A stretch of DNA of 42,628 nucleotides from a virus. The notes below the pieces were generated by a model, which saw nothing but the letters and a program-made list of their open reading frames with translations, made no database searches and was not told the origin of the DNA. The translations under genes and the position numbers were made by a program. Each line of letters begins with the position of its first letter. Within the stretch, counting starts at the first letter, position 1. Below are positions 7,374 through 17,100 of this stretch, one piece after another. The stretch is taken from the IMG/VR virus record IMGVR_UViG_3300017724_001155, positions 1 through 42,628 of that record; one strand, 5' to 3'.

Positions 7374-7750
7374 TAAGCGCCTTCTTTGTCACCATAAGCC
7401 ATATTTCTTTGAGGTTCATCACTTACTAACATGCAGTCTTTAGGGTCAACACATCGAATTGTTTTATCGCCTTCTGCATCAGTAATGTTAACACCACGTG
7501 TCCATCTGCCATGACCAACAAGAACCCATTGACCTACTTCAAGTCCACTGTTATGATCTGGTCCTAATGAATATACTTGTGCCCAACGAGGCTTGATCCC
7601 TGAAGATTTCTTATCATCGTCCATTAAAATGATACCAGAATCTAATGTTTGTCCACCAAAATCCATATTGTGTACAATGATTTTATCAGAAATTGCTCTC
7701 AATGACTTGCATTGAATACGATTGATATTTGATTTAAGTCCTATTGCCAT
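7373..7750 (-). CDS. groES: GroES-like co-chaperonin, functional analogue of T4 gp31
   Basis: A 125-residue GroES-fold protein. SLRAISDKIIVHNMDF is the first strand region. A mobile-loop-like segment follows (about residues 32-52, GGQTLDSGIILMDDDKKSSG), then WAQVYSLGP, LEVGQWVLVGHG and a C-terminal CMLV. T4 gp31 replaces host GroES so that GroEL can fold the large capsid protein, and marine T4-like phages often carry such proteins. The predicted partner is host GroEL; no GroEL is in the window. The ATG directly follows the TAA of the upstream gene with no gap, and AAGAAG serves as ribosome site. Confidence 0.85.
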   Translation of the reverse strand: MAIGLKSNINRIQCKSLRAISDKIIVHNMDFGGQTLDSGIILMDDDKKSSGIKPRWAQVYSLGPDHNSGLEVGQWVLVGHGRWTRGVNITDAEGDKTIRCVDPKDCMLVSDEPQRNMAYGDKEGA

Positions 7751-8401
7751 TTACTTCTTACCTTTCTTTTTTGATTTTGGTTGTTCTGTTACAATGTTCT
7801 CTAAAGCCGCTTTCTTAATTGCTTCGATGTCAAAGTCTTCTTCTAACTCTGCTAACTCAGCCTCTTCAGGATGTAGTTCTAATTCTCCTTCTCCTCCGAA
7901 ACTATCTGGAGCCTCATCTGCTGATTTCATTACAAATTCTTCAGGCTCTACTGGGGGAATAGGAGCAATTTCTGCTTCGATAGGTGCTACATATTCTTCT
8001 ACTGGTTCGACAGTTTCTTGCACTTGTGGTTTTGATTCTTCTACTAATTTATCTAACATAGGAGTTTCAACTGCTTCTTCTTCTTTGTCTGGAATTTGTT
8101 TAGAATTCAGTGCATCTAACTCTCTCAGTTGTTTTGGTGATAACGGTGCATTTGGATTAGCACTCGGACTAAGATCAGGATGTTCTGGTCTTGCTTGAGC
8201 AGTTTGAGATCCTACTTGAGAAGCATAAGAATCTGCTACTTTATCACCTGCAGTTCTGATGACTTGTCCATTTGCATCAATCTCATCTCCACGTGCATTG
8301 ACTTGATTTATATTGCTGACTGCTCTAGTTTTTTCATGTTTAGATATTAGGCTTGCCATATCTAATGATCTTCCTCTAGCAGTTTTGTATATTTTTCCCA
8401 T
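7751..8401 (-). CDS. Unknown acidic, largely disordered protein, 216 aa
   Basis: Function not recognised. The N-terminus is basic (MGKIYKTARGRSLDMASL), the middle is Pro/Glu-rich and low in complexity (EEYVAPIEAEIAPIPPVEPEE), and the end is a Lys run (PKSKKKGKK). There is no signal peptide or membrane segment. It looks like a flexible scaffold or adaptor with charged ends. It sits between the DnaE-like gene (9-base gap, AGGATAAG before the ATG) and groES (no gap), so all are co-transcribed. A role with the co-chaperonin is possible but rests only on position. Confidence 0.65.
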   Translation of the reverse strand: MGKIYKTARGRSLDMASLISKHEKTRAVSNINQVNARGDEIDANGQVIRTAGDKVADSYASQVGSQTAQARPEHPDLSPSANPNAPLSPKQLRELDALNSKQIPDKEEEAVETPMLDKLVEESKPQVQETVEPVEEYVAPIEAEIAPIPPVEPEEFVMKSADEAPDSFGGEGELELHPEEAELAELEEDFDIEAIKKAALENIVTEQPKSKKKGKK

Positions 8402-8410
8402 AATCTTATC

Positions 8411-8926
8411 CTATTTTAAAAATTCTTCGATGTTTAAATCGTAGTGTAAACTATTTATTCTGTGAATACCTATCAAAAACAAAACAAAACTAGATACACT
8501 CGATCCTCTCCCAACTCCCCATACTATATTGTTCTTTCGCATTAAGTCTACAAGATACTTCATATATTGCAACAAAGTAAAGAGTCCTCTCTTTTCATAC
8601 ATCAACAACTCTTTGCCTGCTCGTTGTAGTTCCTCTTCATGTGTACACTGATCTAATACGAACTTTGCAATATCAAACGTTTTATACTCATCAGGCATAA
8701 ACCATTGACTCCTAAGAATTTGATCAAAGTCTTCTACTGACACGTTAATGTTTTCTGTTAACTCTTTGACTAAATTAGGTACATTCTCTAATTCTAATGC
8801 TGGGTCAAAAGGCACAACTTCATCTACTATAACAGCATGTTTTAACTTAATAGTGGGATTAGTCATATACAAATCAAACAAGTCTTGCTCGTTGTATATA
8901 GGCTGTCCATAGTTGTTCTTAATCAT
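8411..8926 (-). CDS. DnaE (Pol III alpha) palm-like fragment, stand-alone 171-aa protein
   Basis: The C-terminal half matches the start of the palm in bacterial Pol III alpha. The run from about residue 95 includes LLMYEKRGLFTLLQYMKYL and then VWGVGRGSSVSSFVLFLIGI, ending NIEEFLK. It corresponds to the DnaE stretch with GRGSAAGSLVAY and FERFLN. The protein stops exactly where DnaE would continue into its catalytic PDxDxD motif, so it cannot be a polymerase. The first 90 residues are not recognised; no PHP metal motif is seen. The reading frame is intact and has its own sigma70 promoter, so it is a maintained gene and not debris. A nucleotide- or clamp-interaction role is speculation. The ATG lies 6 bases after the -10 box, with no Shine-Dalgarno. 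Confidence 0.7.
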   Translation of the reverse strand: MIKNNYGQPIYNEQDLFDLYMTNPTIKLKHAVIVDEVVPFDPALELENVPNLVKELTENINVSVEDFDQILRSQWFMPDEYKTFDIAKFVLDQCTHEEELQRAGKELLMYEKRGLFTLLQYMKYLVDLMRKNNIVWGVGRGSSVSSFVLFLIGIHRINSLHYDLNIEEFLK

Positions 8927-8932
8927 GCAACT

Positions 8933-8961
8933 ATTATATATGTATTGAAGTGAGAAATCAA
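8933..8961 (-). promoter_or_regulatory. sigma70-type promoter of the DnaE-like gene
   Basis: TTGATT (8956-8961), a 17-base spacer and TATAAT (8933-8938) on the minus strand. AGTTGC then separates the -10 box from ATG, which places the expected +1 on the A of the start codon. Confidence 0.8.
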
Positions 8962-9551
8962 GTATTATGGTCTAATTTTTGATTGGCTTTTTTACCTTTT
9001 TTGGCAAAACCCAAATCTAGTTTTTCCCATGCATCATCACTGAACAGTTCTATAATTTTATGATCTTCGTCTGAGTTTTCTAGTTTAGAATCTTCCATAC
9101 ATATTGTAGCACAATTCCACCATTTAGAAGAGTGTTGATCGATAATGTCTTCTGCTATCTCAGATACAGTATGAAATTTGACTCCTTCACTGAATGTTGA
9201 TCCTAAAATTAAATCTGTTACTATGAGTTTGTTTTCAGTTATTGCATTGAATTTAGTTAGTAATACCATAGAAATTATCTGATCATGTGGTTCGTCAGGC
9301 AATGTACAAATATTGATACCGGCGGCTTTGTATTTCTGTATTGCTTTAGTCTCACTCTCTTCTATAAACAGACCACTTTGAATTCTATGTGAGATAAAGT
9401 AATGAATACGTTCTAATGCAATATTATGTTCTTTAATGACATCAGTATTAACTAACATCGATAATGTTATTTGGTATTGATTGATGTAAAAACCATCTTC
9501 AAAATGAATAGCGGTATCAAACAGAAAATCTTTTTCTATTCGTTGAGTCAC
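8958..9551 (-). CDS. Unknown phage protein, 197 aa
   Basis: Function not recognised. It is a soluble, mostly helical-looking protein with a basic end (FAKKGKKANQKLDHN) and no signal peptide. The start is GTG, which overlaps the stop of the previous gene as GTGA, so translation is coupled. It belongs to the late unit starting at 11142 (fibre-like protein, 80-residue protein, this gene). Its last codons contain the -35 box of the next promoter, so the two transcription units abut without a gap. Confidence 0.65.
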   Translation of the reverse strand: MTQRIEKDFLFDTAIHFEDGFYINQYQITLSMLVNTDVIKEHNIALERIHYFISHRIQSGLFIEESETKAIQKYKAAGINICTLPDEPHDQIISMVLLTKFNAITENKLIVTDLILGSTFSEGVKFHTVSEIAEDIIDQHSSKWWNCATICMEDSKLENSDEDHKIIELFSDDAWEKLDLGFAKKGKKANQKLDHNT

Positions 9552-9790
9552 TTTTTGTCTCCGTCAACATGAATATTATTACCTAAGTCTTGCTTTGCAA
9601 AAACTTCATCTAGTTTTTTCTTATGTTGTGCTTGATAACTAGTAACTGCCATTCTTAATTGATTGAGTAGAGGCTGGTTACCAGAAGCCATAGCAAAGTT
9701 AATTTTAGTAGTTAAACTTGAAAGTGTTTCTTGTAGTTCTTCTAGGCTTTTGTTAGATAAGTCACTTTTATTGATAAAAGGATGTTCCAT
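9548..9790 (-). CDS. Small helical protein, 80 aa
   Basis: Function not recognised. The centre is predicted to be a helical pair (LEELQETLSSLTTKINFAMAS and LLNQLRMAVTSYQAQHKKKLDEV), suggesting a coiled-coil hairpin. The start was set at the ATG at 9788-9790, because AAGGAGGT lies 5 bases before it; a TTG one codon earlier is too close to that site. It is coupled to the next gene by GTGA and sits in the late unit behind the fibre-like protein, so a small virion or chaperone role is plausible. Confidence 0.65.
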   Translation of the reverse strand: MEHPFINKSDLSNKSLEELQETLSSLTTKINFAMASGNQPLLNQLRMAVTSYQAQHKKKLDEVFAKQDLGNNIHVDGDKK

Positions 9791-9800
9791 CAATACCTCC

Positions 9801-11117
9801 TTAGAACGATTCTAATGGTATCCGTTTCCAAATATCGTGCCCTTGCACGTATATTGTTGCAACTGTGCCACTGAGCAATGCTGAGTCAGATACATCTGTT
9901 AATTCTACTTCAGGACCTGCGACACCACCAGCAACACGAGATTTGCTAAGTGTTATAGTAGTTGTTGAGGGAGCAGTTTTAACATAGTATGTTGCATTTT
10001 CTTCTAAATTAGCATTAGTAACATTGGCACCTGAAAAAATTATTGGTTGATTTGGACAGAAAGAGTTTGCAACTGGTGCCAAAGCACCTGAAAATGTAAT
10101 CACATTACTAGCAACTGTTTCCAGATTTCCTGCTGTTACATTACTGTCATAAGTTCCTACACAAAGATATGTATAACCTATAGGTGATGCCTGCATAGTG
10201 CCTGTAGCAGTTGAGAGTGTTAAAGGTGTAGTAAGTGCGGCGTCAGTTGTAACTACAAAACTAGTGTCTGTTGTAATAGTCGAAACATAGTATGTTGTTC
10301 CTGCAACTGGCCCACCAAAAATCGCTTCTCCACCTTGTCCAGTGAATTCAATTGGCATGCCTATATAGAATCCTTCTGTAGAATCAGTAGTGAAAACATT
10401 CGTTGTAATTGTTGTAGCAGTCACTGTGATAGGTTCTACGACAGGAGTAAGAGCAATATCTCCGTTTCTATCACCTACGTAGCCTGTTGGTGTCATTGCT
10501 TGTCTAACTTCAACCTGTGATGTTTGATAACCCCTATTAATAGGTTCTATTGTAACTGTGTTACCACAGTTTGTAGTTGTAAGTTTGTATTGTAAGTTAG
10601 TAACATTATAAGGCGCTTTTGCAATCGTTAAGTTTCCAGCATTAAGTGCATTGTTTTCTACGATATTGCCACTAGCATTAATAGTACCAGGAAAAGTAAT
10701 ATATGCATCTGAATTTCCAATTGTTAAATCTAATGTGATTTCACTTTTAGTTCCAGAAGGTGCCCAACCAGCTACCTGTAATGTAGTGTTGCCTGTAATA
10801 GTACCAGTTTGTACATCACCTAAAGTAGCATCTACAACAACTGACCCAGATATCGCATTACCTAAATTATATGTAGTCGATCTAAAGCCTCGCACAGCCG
10901 CATTACTGATCAGTGTGTTAGCCATATTATTGTCAATAGCAACACCAGTTAAACCTTGTTTGAGTACGGCTTTGTCTTGCAGTTCTGTAATCTCAGTACT
11001 TGCAGTATTTAAATTGTTTTTGATAGATGTGAAATTATCTCTAAATCCTTGAGTGGAGTTATTTTCTCCTGGGACAGGATAATCGACATTGATTCCGTTT
11101 GTATTAATTGTACTCAT
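9801..11117 (-). CDS. Virion fibre-like protein, 438 aa
   Basis: The N-terminus contains VDYPVPGENNSTQGFRDNF followed by a heptad-like helix (TSIKNNLNTASTEITELQDK). This is a layout I associate with head- or tail-attached fibre-like proteins of marine T4-like phages. The rest is beta-rich and Thr/Gly/Asn-rich. Two copies of a module with the core GTTYYV or ATYYVK plus TTxT lie at about residues 228-309 and 330-415, and the module recurs in other virion genes here. The protein ends WKRIPLESF. It is led by GATAAATA and AAGAGAA. Attachment site and receptor are unknown. Confidence 0.6.
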   Translation of the reverse strand: MSTINTNGINVDYPVPGENNSTQGFRDNFTSIKNNLNTASTEITELQDKAVLKQGLTGVAIDNNMANTLISNAAVRGFRSTTYNLGNAISGSVVVDATLGDVQTGTITGNTTLQVAGWAPSGTKSEITLDLTIGNSDAYITFPGTINASGNIVENNALNAGNLTIAKAPYNVTNLQYKLTTTNCGNTVTIEPINRGYQTSQVEVRQAMTPTGYVGDRNGDIALTPVVEPITVTATTITTNVFTTDSTEGFYIGMPIEFTGQGGEAIFGGPVAGTTYYVSTITTDTSFVVTTDAALTTPLTLSTATGTMQASPIGYTYLCVGTYDSNVTAGNLETVASNVITFSGALAPVANSFCPNQPIIFSGANVTNANLEENATYYVKTAPSTTTITLSKSRVAGGVAGPEVELTDVSDSALLSGTVATIYVQGHDIWKRIPLESF

Positions 11118-11141
11118 AATTTGTTTGTTCTCTTAATATAG

Positions 11142-11149
11142 TATTTATC
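11142..11149 (-). promoter_or_regulatory. Late-type promoter octamer GATAAATA
   Basis: GATAAATA on the minus strand, 24 bases before the ATG at 11117, with AAGAGAA as ribosome site in between. This is a leadered late promoter. Confidence 0.7.
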
Positions 11150-11157
11150 AACGTAAA

Positions 11158-13695
11158 TTAGCCGGATACATTTCCTTCATCAGGCAATATTGTTTTTCTA
11201 GGGAATAACACATGAAAATTATCTCTCTCAACTGGATCAAGCGGTGGAGACGCACTAGGTAGCCCTGTCCATGCAGGAGGAATAGTGTTGTTATCATAGT
11301 CATATGTTAGAGATTTGTCTACTGTTATTCTATCTAACTCAAAATTAATTTGATTTAACGTATAAGGTTTCCCTAGAGGATCTAACCATAATGTTTCGAT
11401 ATTATTTTTAATTGTGTCAGCAGTTCCTGGCTTGCAATATGCAAGAACCCAAGCAGGAGTATACCCTAGTGTTGAACCATTTGCTTGTTGACTTGTCATC
11501 CATTCAGGAAGTAATCTAAAGTCGAATTCTTGTCCTAAATTTTGACCAACCCTTGATCTCATATTTGGTAAACTGTTTGGATATAATGCTTGAGCAAATC
11601 CTGGAGTTAAGGCTGTATAATATTGTGGATTACCGTCAGCATCGTTATCTATGTAACTTGTGTATATATCCATCTCACTTGTATACCATGGGCCTTTGTT
11701 TAATGGAATATCTCTTGGCCATAAAATGCCTTCACTAACACTTTTGCCTTTAGGATTAACTAAGTTGTCTTGTACTTCTGAATACACCACTTCATATACT
11801 ACTGTGCCTGCCGCATTTTTTGCAACTGCTGTTTTTAATTCTCCTAAAGTAATATATCTCCAATAATGATTTTTAGTAATAGCCGCAACATATTCATCAA
11901 AGTCACTAGCATAAATTCCATATGCATGTTCATATACTATACTAGATGATTTACCAAAATTAGAATCTTCTACTCTATACAAGTCGGCTGTAGGAAAAAT
12001 TGTAGTGCTAGTTAATAACTGCTTGATAATTGCTCTATCTTCAAGTGAAGGAGCACATTTAATGTACAATGTGTCTGTTGGTTGATCGAATTCCTGATCA
12101 ATTACTAATGTAAATTCTCTTGGAGAAAATACAACAGGATATAACGGAGAGTATGCTTCTATAGTAAAAGTGAATGTAGTTTGATCATCTAATTCTAATA
12201 ATTCATCTGTAGGTTGATATGCAACTGTGCCTGAAATTCCGCCATCTGCAAGTACTGTTAAGTTTGGAGGTAGTTTTCCATTAGTTACTCTATAAGATAA
12301 TGCTACGTCAGATGTTGCTTCAACTGCTAAGATTGATGTTTCACTATTATTCATTTTACCAAGATCACTAGGCGTAATCCAAGTAATAATACCATTGATG
12401 TCATTAGCAATAGTCATTTGGAAATTAAAGACAGCACTAGAAACATTAGTAAAGTTTGTCTTTCTAACACTCACAGAAAAACTATAATTATTAATACTGT
12501 TTTCTGCAATGACTGGAGTTCCTGTTATCCAACCAGTTGTAGCATCGCCGACTAAACCTAAAGGTAAGTTTGCGAATTGATATGTTAATGCATCGCCATC
12601 GAAGTCATGTCCTAACATTTTCCATGAAAAGTATTCTCCACTTTGAAACTGTCCCATGAGAGCAGATTCGCTTGGTGAATAAGTGAGATTTAGATCATTG
12701 TTAGGGAATACATAGTATCCATAATTAGTAGGATCATTGACACCTACATTAAATGTTGATGGTCTTGTATTGTAGATTGTGGGAACTCTTGTATTAGCAG
12801 GAAATCCAGGACCTCCTACATTTGTTGGTGCATTTTGATTTGCTACAATAATTAAATATGATTGTAAGTTGTTTCCTAAAGCAGATAATAGTTCTAGTGT
12901 GAAACTAAATGTTTGTACAGTTGGCTCACCTATTTGAATTTGTGGCAAGGTAGTTGTCATAATACCAGTGCCATCAGTCAGACTAAGAATTGTTCCGCCA
13001 CGTGTCAAAGAAACAGTAAACGTTGTTGAATTTATTATTGAATGTACAAAGTAAGTAGTATTAGATACTAATCCACCAAATAACGATCCTGAAAACACAA
13101 CAGGTCTATCTATGACGAATTCATCAGTACTTAGTACTTCTATCACATTAGATGACACAGATACCGCAGTTGTAGATACAGTAGAGTAATTAATATTAAT
13201 GATAGGAGCTTCTGGATATCCTCTGATTAAACCTTTTTCATTTATTTCTAAGCCAGGAGGAAGTTTACCTTGTGCTAATCTAATTGTTATTTCGTTAGTA
13301 GAGATCGGATTGTCATATTCTACTTGTAATTCTCGCCAAACACTGTCATTAGTATTAAGTATTGTTCCCGTAGGAGTAGTAAATGTAGGAGTAGCAACGC
13401 CGCTGATCTCTATGCTAAATGCTCTATCTGCTATTTCAGTAGCATTACTTACTTCTGATGCTCTTACAGCAAAGTTATATACAGTATCGACACCAACGCT
13501 TCCTGGTGTGCCTGATAAGATACCAGTAGTACTGTTTAGTGTCAATCCTGAAGGCAACGAGCCACTTAACACTACATAAGATAATGTATCTGACACATCA
13601 TCAGGAGTTGCTGAGAATGTGAAAGATAAAGGAATCAATGAAGGATATGCACCTATTGATCCTTTGGGAGTTACCCAAGTTGGATGATGACTCAT
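11158..13695 (-). CDS. Large Ig-like repeat virion protein, 845 aa
   Basis: The N-terminal two thirds carry several putative-Ig (He_PIG/cadherin-like) repeats, recognised by LPSGLTLNSTTGILSGTPG (about 49-67), LPPGLEINEKGLIRGYPE and LPLGLVGDATTGWITGTP. One GGLxxNTTYFV module at about 177-247 is shared with other virion genes. The C-terminal 300 residues are not Ig-like and contain long Tyr/Trp-rich stretches (about 560-845). Such proteins usually decorate the virion and may bind cell-surface sugars, but location on the particle is inferred. Its ATG overlaps the stop of the M15 peptidase gene as ATGA. Confidence 0.65.
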   Translation of the reverse strand: MSHHPTWVTPKGSIGAYPSLIPLSFTFSATPDDVSDTLSYVVLSGSLPSGLTLNSTTGILSGTPGSVGVDTVYNFAVRASEVSNATEIADRAFSIEISGVATPTFTTPTGTILNTNDSVWRELQVEYDNPISTNEITIRLAQGKLPPGLEINEKGLIRGYPEAPIININYSTVSTTAVSVSSNVIEVLSTDEFVIDRPVVFSGSLFGGLVSNTTYFVHSIINSTTFTVSLTRGGTILSLTDGTGIMTTTLPQIQIGEPTVQTFSFTLELLSALGNNLQSYLIIVANQNAPTNVGGPGFPANTRVPTIYNTRPSTFNVGVNDPTNYGYYVFPNNDLNLTYSPSESALMGQFQSGEYFSWKMLGHDFDGDALTYQFANLPLGLVGDATTGWITGTPVIAENSINNYSFSVSVRKTNFTNVSSAVFNFQMTIANDINGIITWITPSDLGKMNNSETSILAVEATSDVALSYRVTNGKLPPNLTVLADGGISGTVAYQPTDELLELDDQTTFTFTIEAYSPLYPVVFSPREFTLVIDQEFDQPTDTLYIKCAPSLEDRAIIKQLLTSTTIFPTADLYRVEDSNFGKSSSIVYEHAYGIYASDFDEYVAAITKNHYWRYITLGELKTAVAKNAAGTVVYEVVYSEVQDNLVNPKGKSVSEGILWPRDIPLNKGPWYTSEMDIYTSYIDNDADGNPQYYTALTPGFAQALYPNSLPNMRSRVGQNLGQEFDFRLLPEWMTSQQANGSTLGYTPAWVLAYCKPGTADTIKNNIETLWLDPLGKPYTLNQINFELDRITVDKSLTYDYDNNTIPPAWTGLPSASPPLDPVERDNFHVLFPRKTILPDEGNVSG

Positions 13696-14153
13696 TTGTT
13701 AAGACCTAAAGAGTAATGCGTTCTACCATCAACTTTAGATGCTGTCAATGATTTGCCTCTATTACCTTCTATATTATAAGTTACATGCACCCAGCCAGAG
13801 TCTGGTACTCCCGGAGTATAAAATTCTAAAATTACTTGATCAAAGTCTGTATTCTTTTCAATCCATTTTGCAAGATCATAATTAGATACACTATGTATTT
13901 CTATGTCTGCCGCTTGACCTTTACAATGTTGTGACTTAGAACTTCCGCCTACTGCTTTATTAAGTGCTTCCCCACGATATCCACTATTAATAATGACAGG
14001 TCCAAAATGATCTCTGACTTTTTGTAATACGTTTTCACACAATGCTTTTGCATTTTCTAAATGCTCTTCAGGCATAGAGTTGTCTAAGCCTTGACGTATA
14101 GCAGTTTGACTCTTTTCAAACTCTGTTAGTGTAAAATTCTTTGATAATCTCAT
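13692..14153 (-). CDS. Peptidase M15-type D-Ala-D-Ala endo/carboxypeptidase, probable endolysin
   Basis: A 153-residue single-domain M15 (VanY/YcbK-like) zinc peptidase. Zinc ligands are visible as H76 and D83 in SQHCKGQAADIEI and H123 in WVHVTYN. SGYRGEALN is the usual upstream motif, and the N-terminus LSKNFTLTEFEKSQTA is typical. The family cuts peptidoglycan stem peptides, so it is the likely lysin of this phage; with no signal peptide it would need a holin or a virion-borne route. The start at 14151-14153 was chosen over an upstream in-frame ATG because AAGAAGGG precedes it and the extra residues would overlap the preceding gene. It is coupled by ATGA to the Ig-like gene. Confidence 0.88.
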   Translation of the reverse strand: MRLSKNFTLTEFEKSQTAIRQGLDNSMPEEHLENAKALCENVLQKVRDHFGPVIINSGYRGEALNKAVGGSSKSQHCKGQAADIEIHSVSNYDLAKWIEKNTDFDQVILEFYTPGVPDSGWVHVTYNIEGNRGKSLTASKVDGRTHYSLGLNK

Positions 14154-14185
14154 TTGTTTCTTACCCTTCTTAAAGATGCAAAACA

Positions 14186-17100
14186 TTATGCATATGTTGC
14201 GCCAACAGTATACCAATTTGCAGAGTTTGTACAAATATATTGTAATGTTGCACCCTCTGGATGCGTGAATGCATTGTTAGTACCTAATGAATTTATTTCA
14301 TCACTAGTGTTCGGATATACTTTGAATGAGTTAGATACAGTATTGATTATGAATACTACTAATCCACCTTGAGCAACTGGTAATTTAATACCATTAGATG
14401 CTGATGCTGACGTTACTCTGTTAATTTCAGTTGTTAATGTAAACGCATCGCCCTGTGAACTACCTGAAGCACTTACAGAGTCACTAGATGAATGGAATAG
14501 AAACGAACTGACTGATGTTATATTTGGTTGTGCGGCAGTTGTTACCGTGCCTGCTAGTGGAGCACTACCTGCTGATGCGGCATATGTTGAGTTTGCTACT
14601 ACGCCAGTAACATTACCACCTGCTACATTGTTTGCTATTGCCGCAAATCCTACTTGCCCACCTACATTTGAACCAGTTAAATTAGTTAAGTTGGCACCAT
14701 CGCCTGACACAGATGTAAATGTACCACGTGTAGCAGAGATATTACCTACAGAAACGTTACCAGTTACTGTCAGTGAAGTTAAAGATCCTACTGAAGTAAT
14801 ATTAGGTTGTGCGGCTGTTGTTACTGTACCAGCAGTCGTTGCACTAGTTGCAACTGTCGCACTTGATACAGCACCAGAAACATTAGATCCTACTATATTA
14901 GATAAACCACCACCATCACCAGATATTAAACCAGTGTTTGCTGTGATGTTAACTGCTGTAATTAATCCATTAACATCTAACCCAGTTAAAGTACCAACTG
15001 ATGTGATGTTTCCTTGTGCAGGTGTTGTTACAGTCTGTGCTGTTGTTGCTGTTGTTGCAGACGATACTGCACCAACTACATTGCTTCCAGATACGCTATT
15101 TGCAACTGACGCAAATCCAACTTCGCCAGATACATTACCACCTGCTACAGCATTTGCTGTTGCCGCGAATGATACTTGACCTGAGACATTTGCTCCTGCT
15201 ACTGCGTTTGCTGTTACTGCTGTTGTTGCTGTTGTTGCTAAAGGAACTTCACTTACATTTGCTCCAGTAATACTAGATAATCCTGAACCGTCACCTTTAA
15301 ATGTTCCTGTACCTGCTGATATTTCAATATTACCTGCGTTAGTAATTATATCTGAGTTAGTGTTTAAAGTTCCACCTAAGATTAATGAAGTTAACGTACC
15401 AACACTTGTAATGTTTGGTTGTGCCGCAGTTGATAATGGTCCACTTATAACTGGTGCAGTAAAAGTACCTGTTGTTTTGGTGAATGTAAATCCTGTATTA
15501 CCAGCATACAAGCCTGAACCGTCATTGAATATGACCTGAGTATTTGCACCAGGCGCCGCAGTTACTGCTGTTGACCATGACAACACACCTGCACCGTCTG
15601 TTCTTAAGAATGCGTTTGCAACTCCACCTGTAATTGTTACATTACTTTCAGGTCCTAAGTTAGAAGTACTATTGAAATCGATGTTATTATCGAATCCACC
15701 TGATACAGACATTGAGCCTGCAACTTCCATGTTTGTTCCTGAATCTTTAACTTGTACTACGTTTGCTGAACCATTGATTGAAACTCTGAATGGTCCGTTA
15801 GTATCCACTATTGCATTACTTGTGCCGTTTGTAATAGCGGCACCTGCTGATACAGAGATGTTAGATAAACCACCACCATCACCAGTAATAAGACCAGTTG
15901 TAGTTAAGTTTCCAGCATCGACATTTCCTGTAACATTTAATGATGTTAGAGTGCCTGTTGATGTTATGTTTGGTTGTGCGCCAGTTTCTACTGTACCTGC
16001 TGATACAGCATATGTTGCATTTGCTACAGTACCTGATACATTAGCGCCAGCAACTGAATTTGCTACTACTGAGAATCCAACTTCGCCAGATACGTTTGCA
16101 CCAGCAACTGAGTTTGCTATAGCGGCATTAGTAACTTCACCTGAGACATTTGCTCCCGCTACTGCATTAGCAGTTACAGCGAAATTTACTTGTCCAGTTA
16201 CATTAGGACCTGCAACTGCATTAGCACTATCTGATGATACTGCATGTGTAGCATTTGCTACAACGCCCGAGACATTTGCTCCTGTAATTGCGGCTAAGTT
16301 AGCACCGTCGCCTGATACATATGTGAAGACACCACCTGTGCCAGACACATTGCCTGCAGACACATTACCTGTTACAGATAATGCTGATAATGTGCCGACA
16401 CTTGTGATATTTGGCTGTGCCGCTGTTGTAACTGTTCCTGCTAATGGTGTACTGCCTGCTGATACTGCATACGTTGCATTTGCTACTAAGCCTACATTAG
16501 CACCTGCAATATTTGATAAGCCACCACCATCACCTGTAAATAATCCTGTGTTTGCTGTAACTGATTGTGCTGTTACAATTCCGTTAACACCTAATGCTGA
16601 TAACGTTCCTACTGATGTGATGTTTGGTTGAGCGGCTGTTGTTACTGTGCCTGCTGTTGCGGCTGAACCAGTTACACTACCAGTGATGGGTGCAGTTACA
16701 GTAAGTCCAGATAGAGTACCTACTGATGTAATATTTGTTTGAGCGGCTGTACTTAGAGTACCTGTTAATGTAGTGGCACCAATAATACCTGTATTAGCAT
16801 AGACATTTCCTGCTACTACATTGTTAGTTAATGTTATGTTATTGCCATCTATGTTGCCATTGCCTGATGATGTGTTTGCTAAGATATAACCGAAGTCACC
16901 TGCCGCATAAACCGCAGTAGGAGGCAGATCAATGTAAAGAGATTGACTTGTGTTTTCTATTTTTGCAACTGATAGTGTTCCTGGATTGCTTATCCCTAAA
17001 TCTAATGTAGATGATCTAACAGTCCAGTTGGCAATGTTTGCAGAAATAACTACGTTGCCTGTAGGTTGATTTACTTGAATTCCAGACCCTGCAGTTTTGT

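Noticed and set aside
7722-8198. Plus-strand 158-codon frame opposite the acidic 216-residue gene
   Set aside because: It is low-complexity Ser-rich antisense of a Glu/Pro-rich gene that is itself tightly packed in an operon.
8449-8456. AATAAATA inside the DnaE-like gene (minus strand)
   Set aside because: It lies within coding sequence near its end. A promoter for the 216-residue gene is conceivable, but that gene has a ribosome site and no fixed spacing, so chance in AT-rich DNA cannot be excluded.
13692-14234. Longer M15 peptidase start at 14234
   Set aside because: It would overlap the fibre gene by 49 bases and add a Cys-rich stretch not seen in the family; the ATG at 14153 has a good ribosome site.
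14547-16631. Long plus-strand open frames antisense to the 1017-residue fibre (210 and 319 codons)
   Set aside because: They mirror the Thr/Val/Ala repeat codons of the fibre, are Pro/Ala/Thr-rich and have no ribosome site or promoter.
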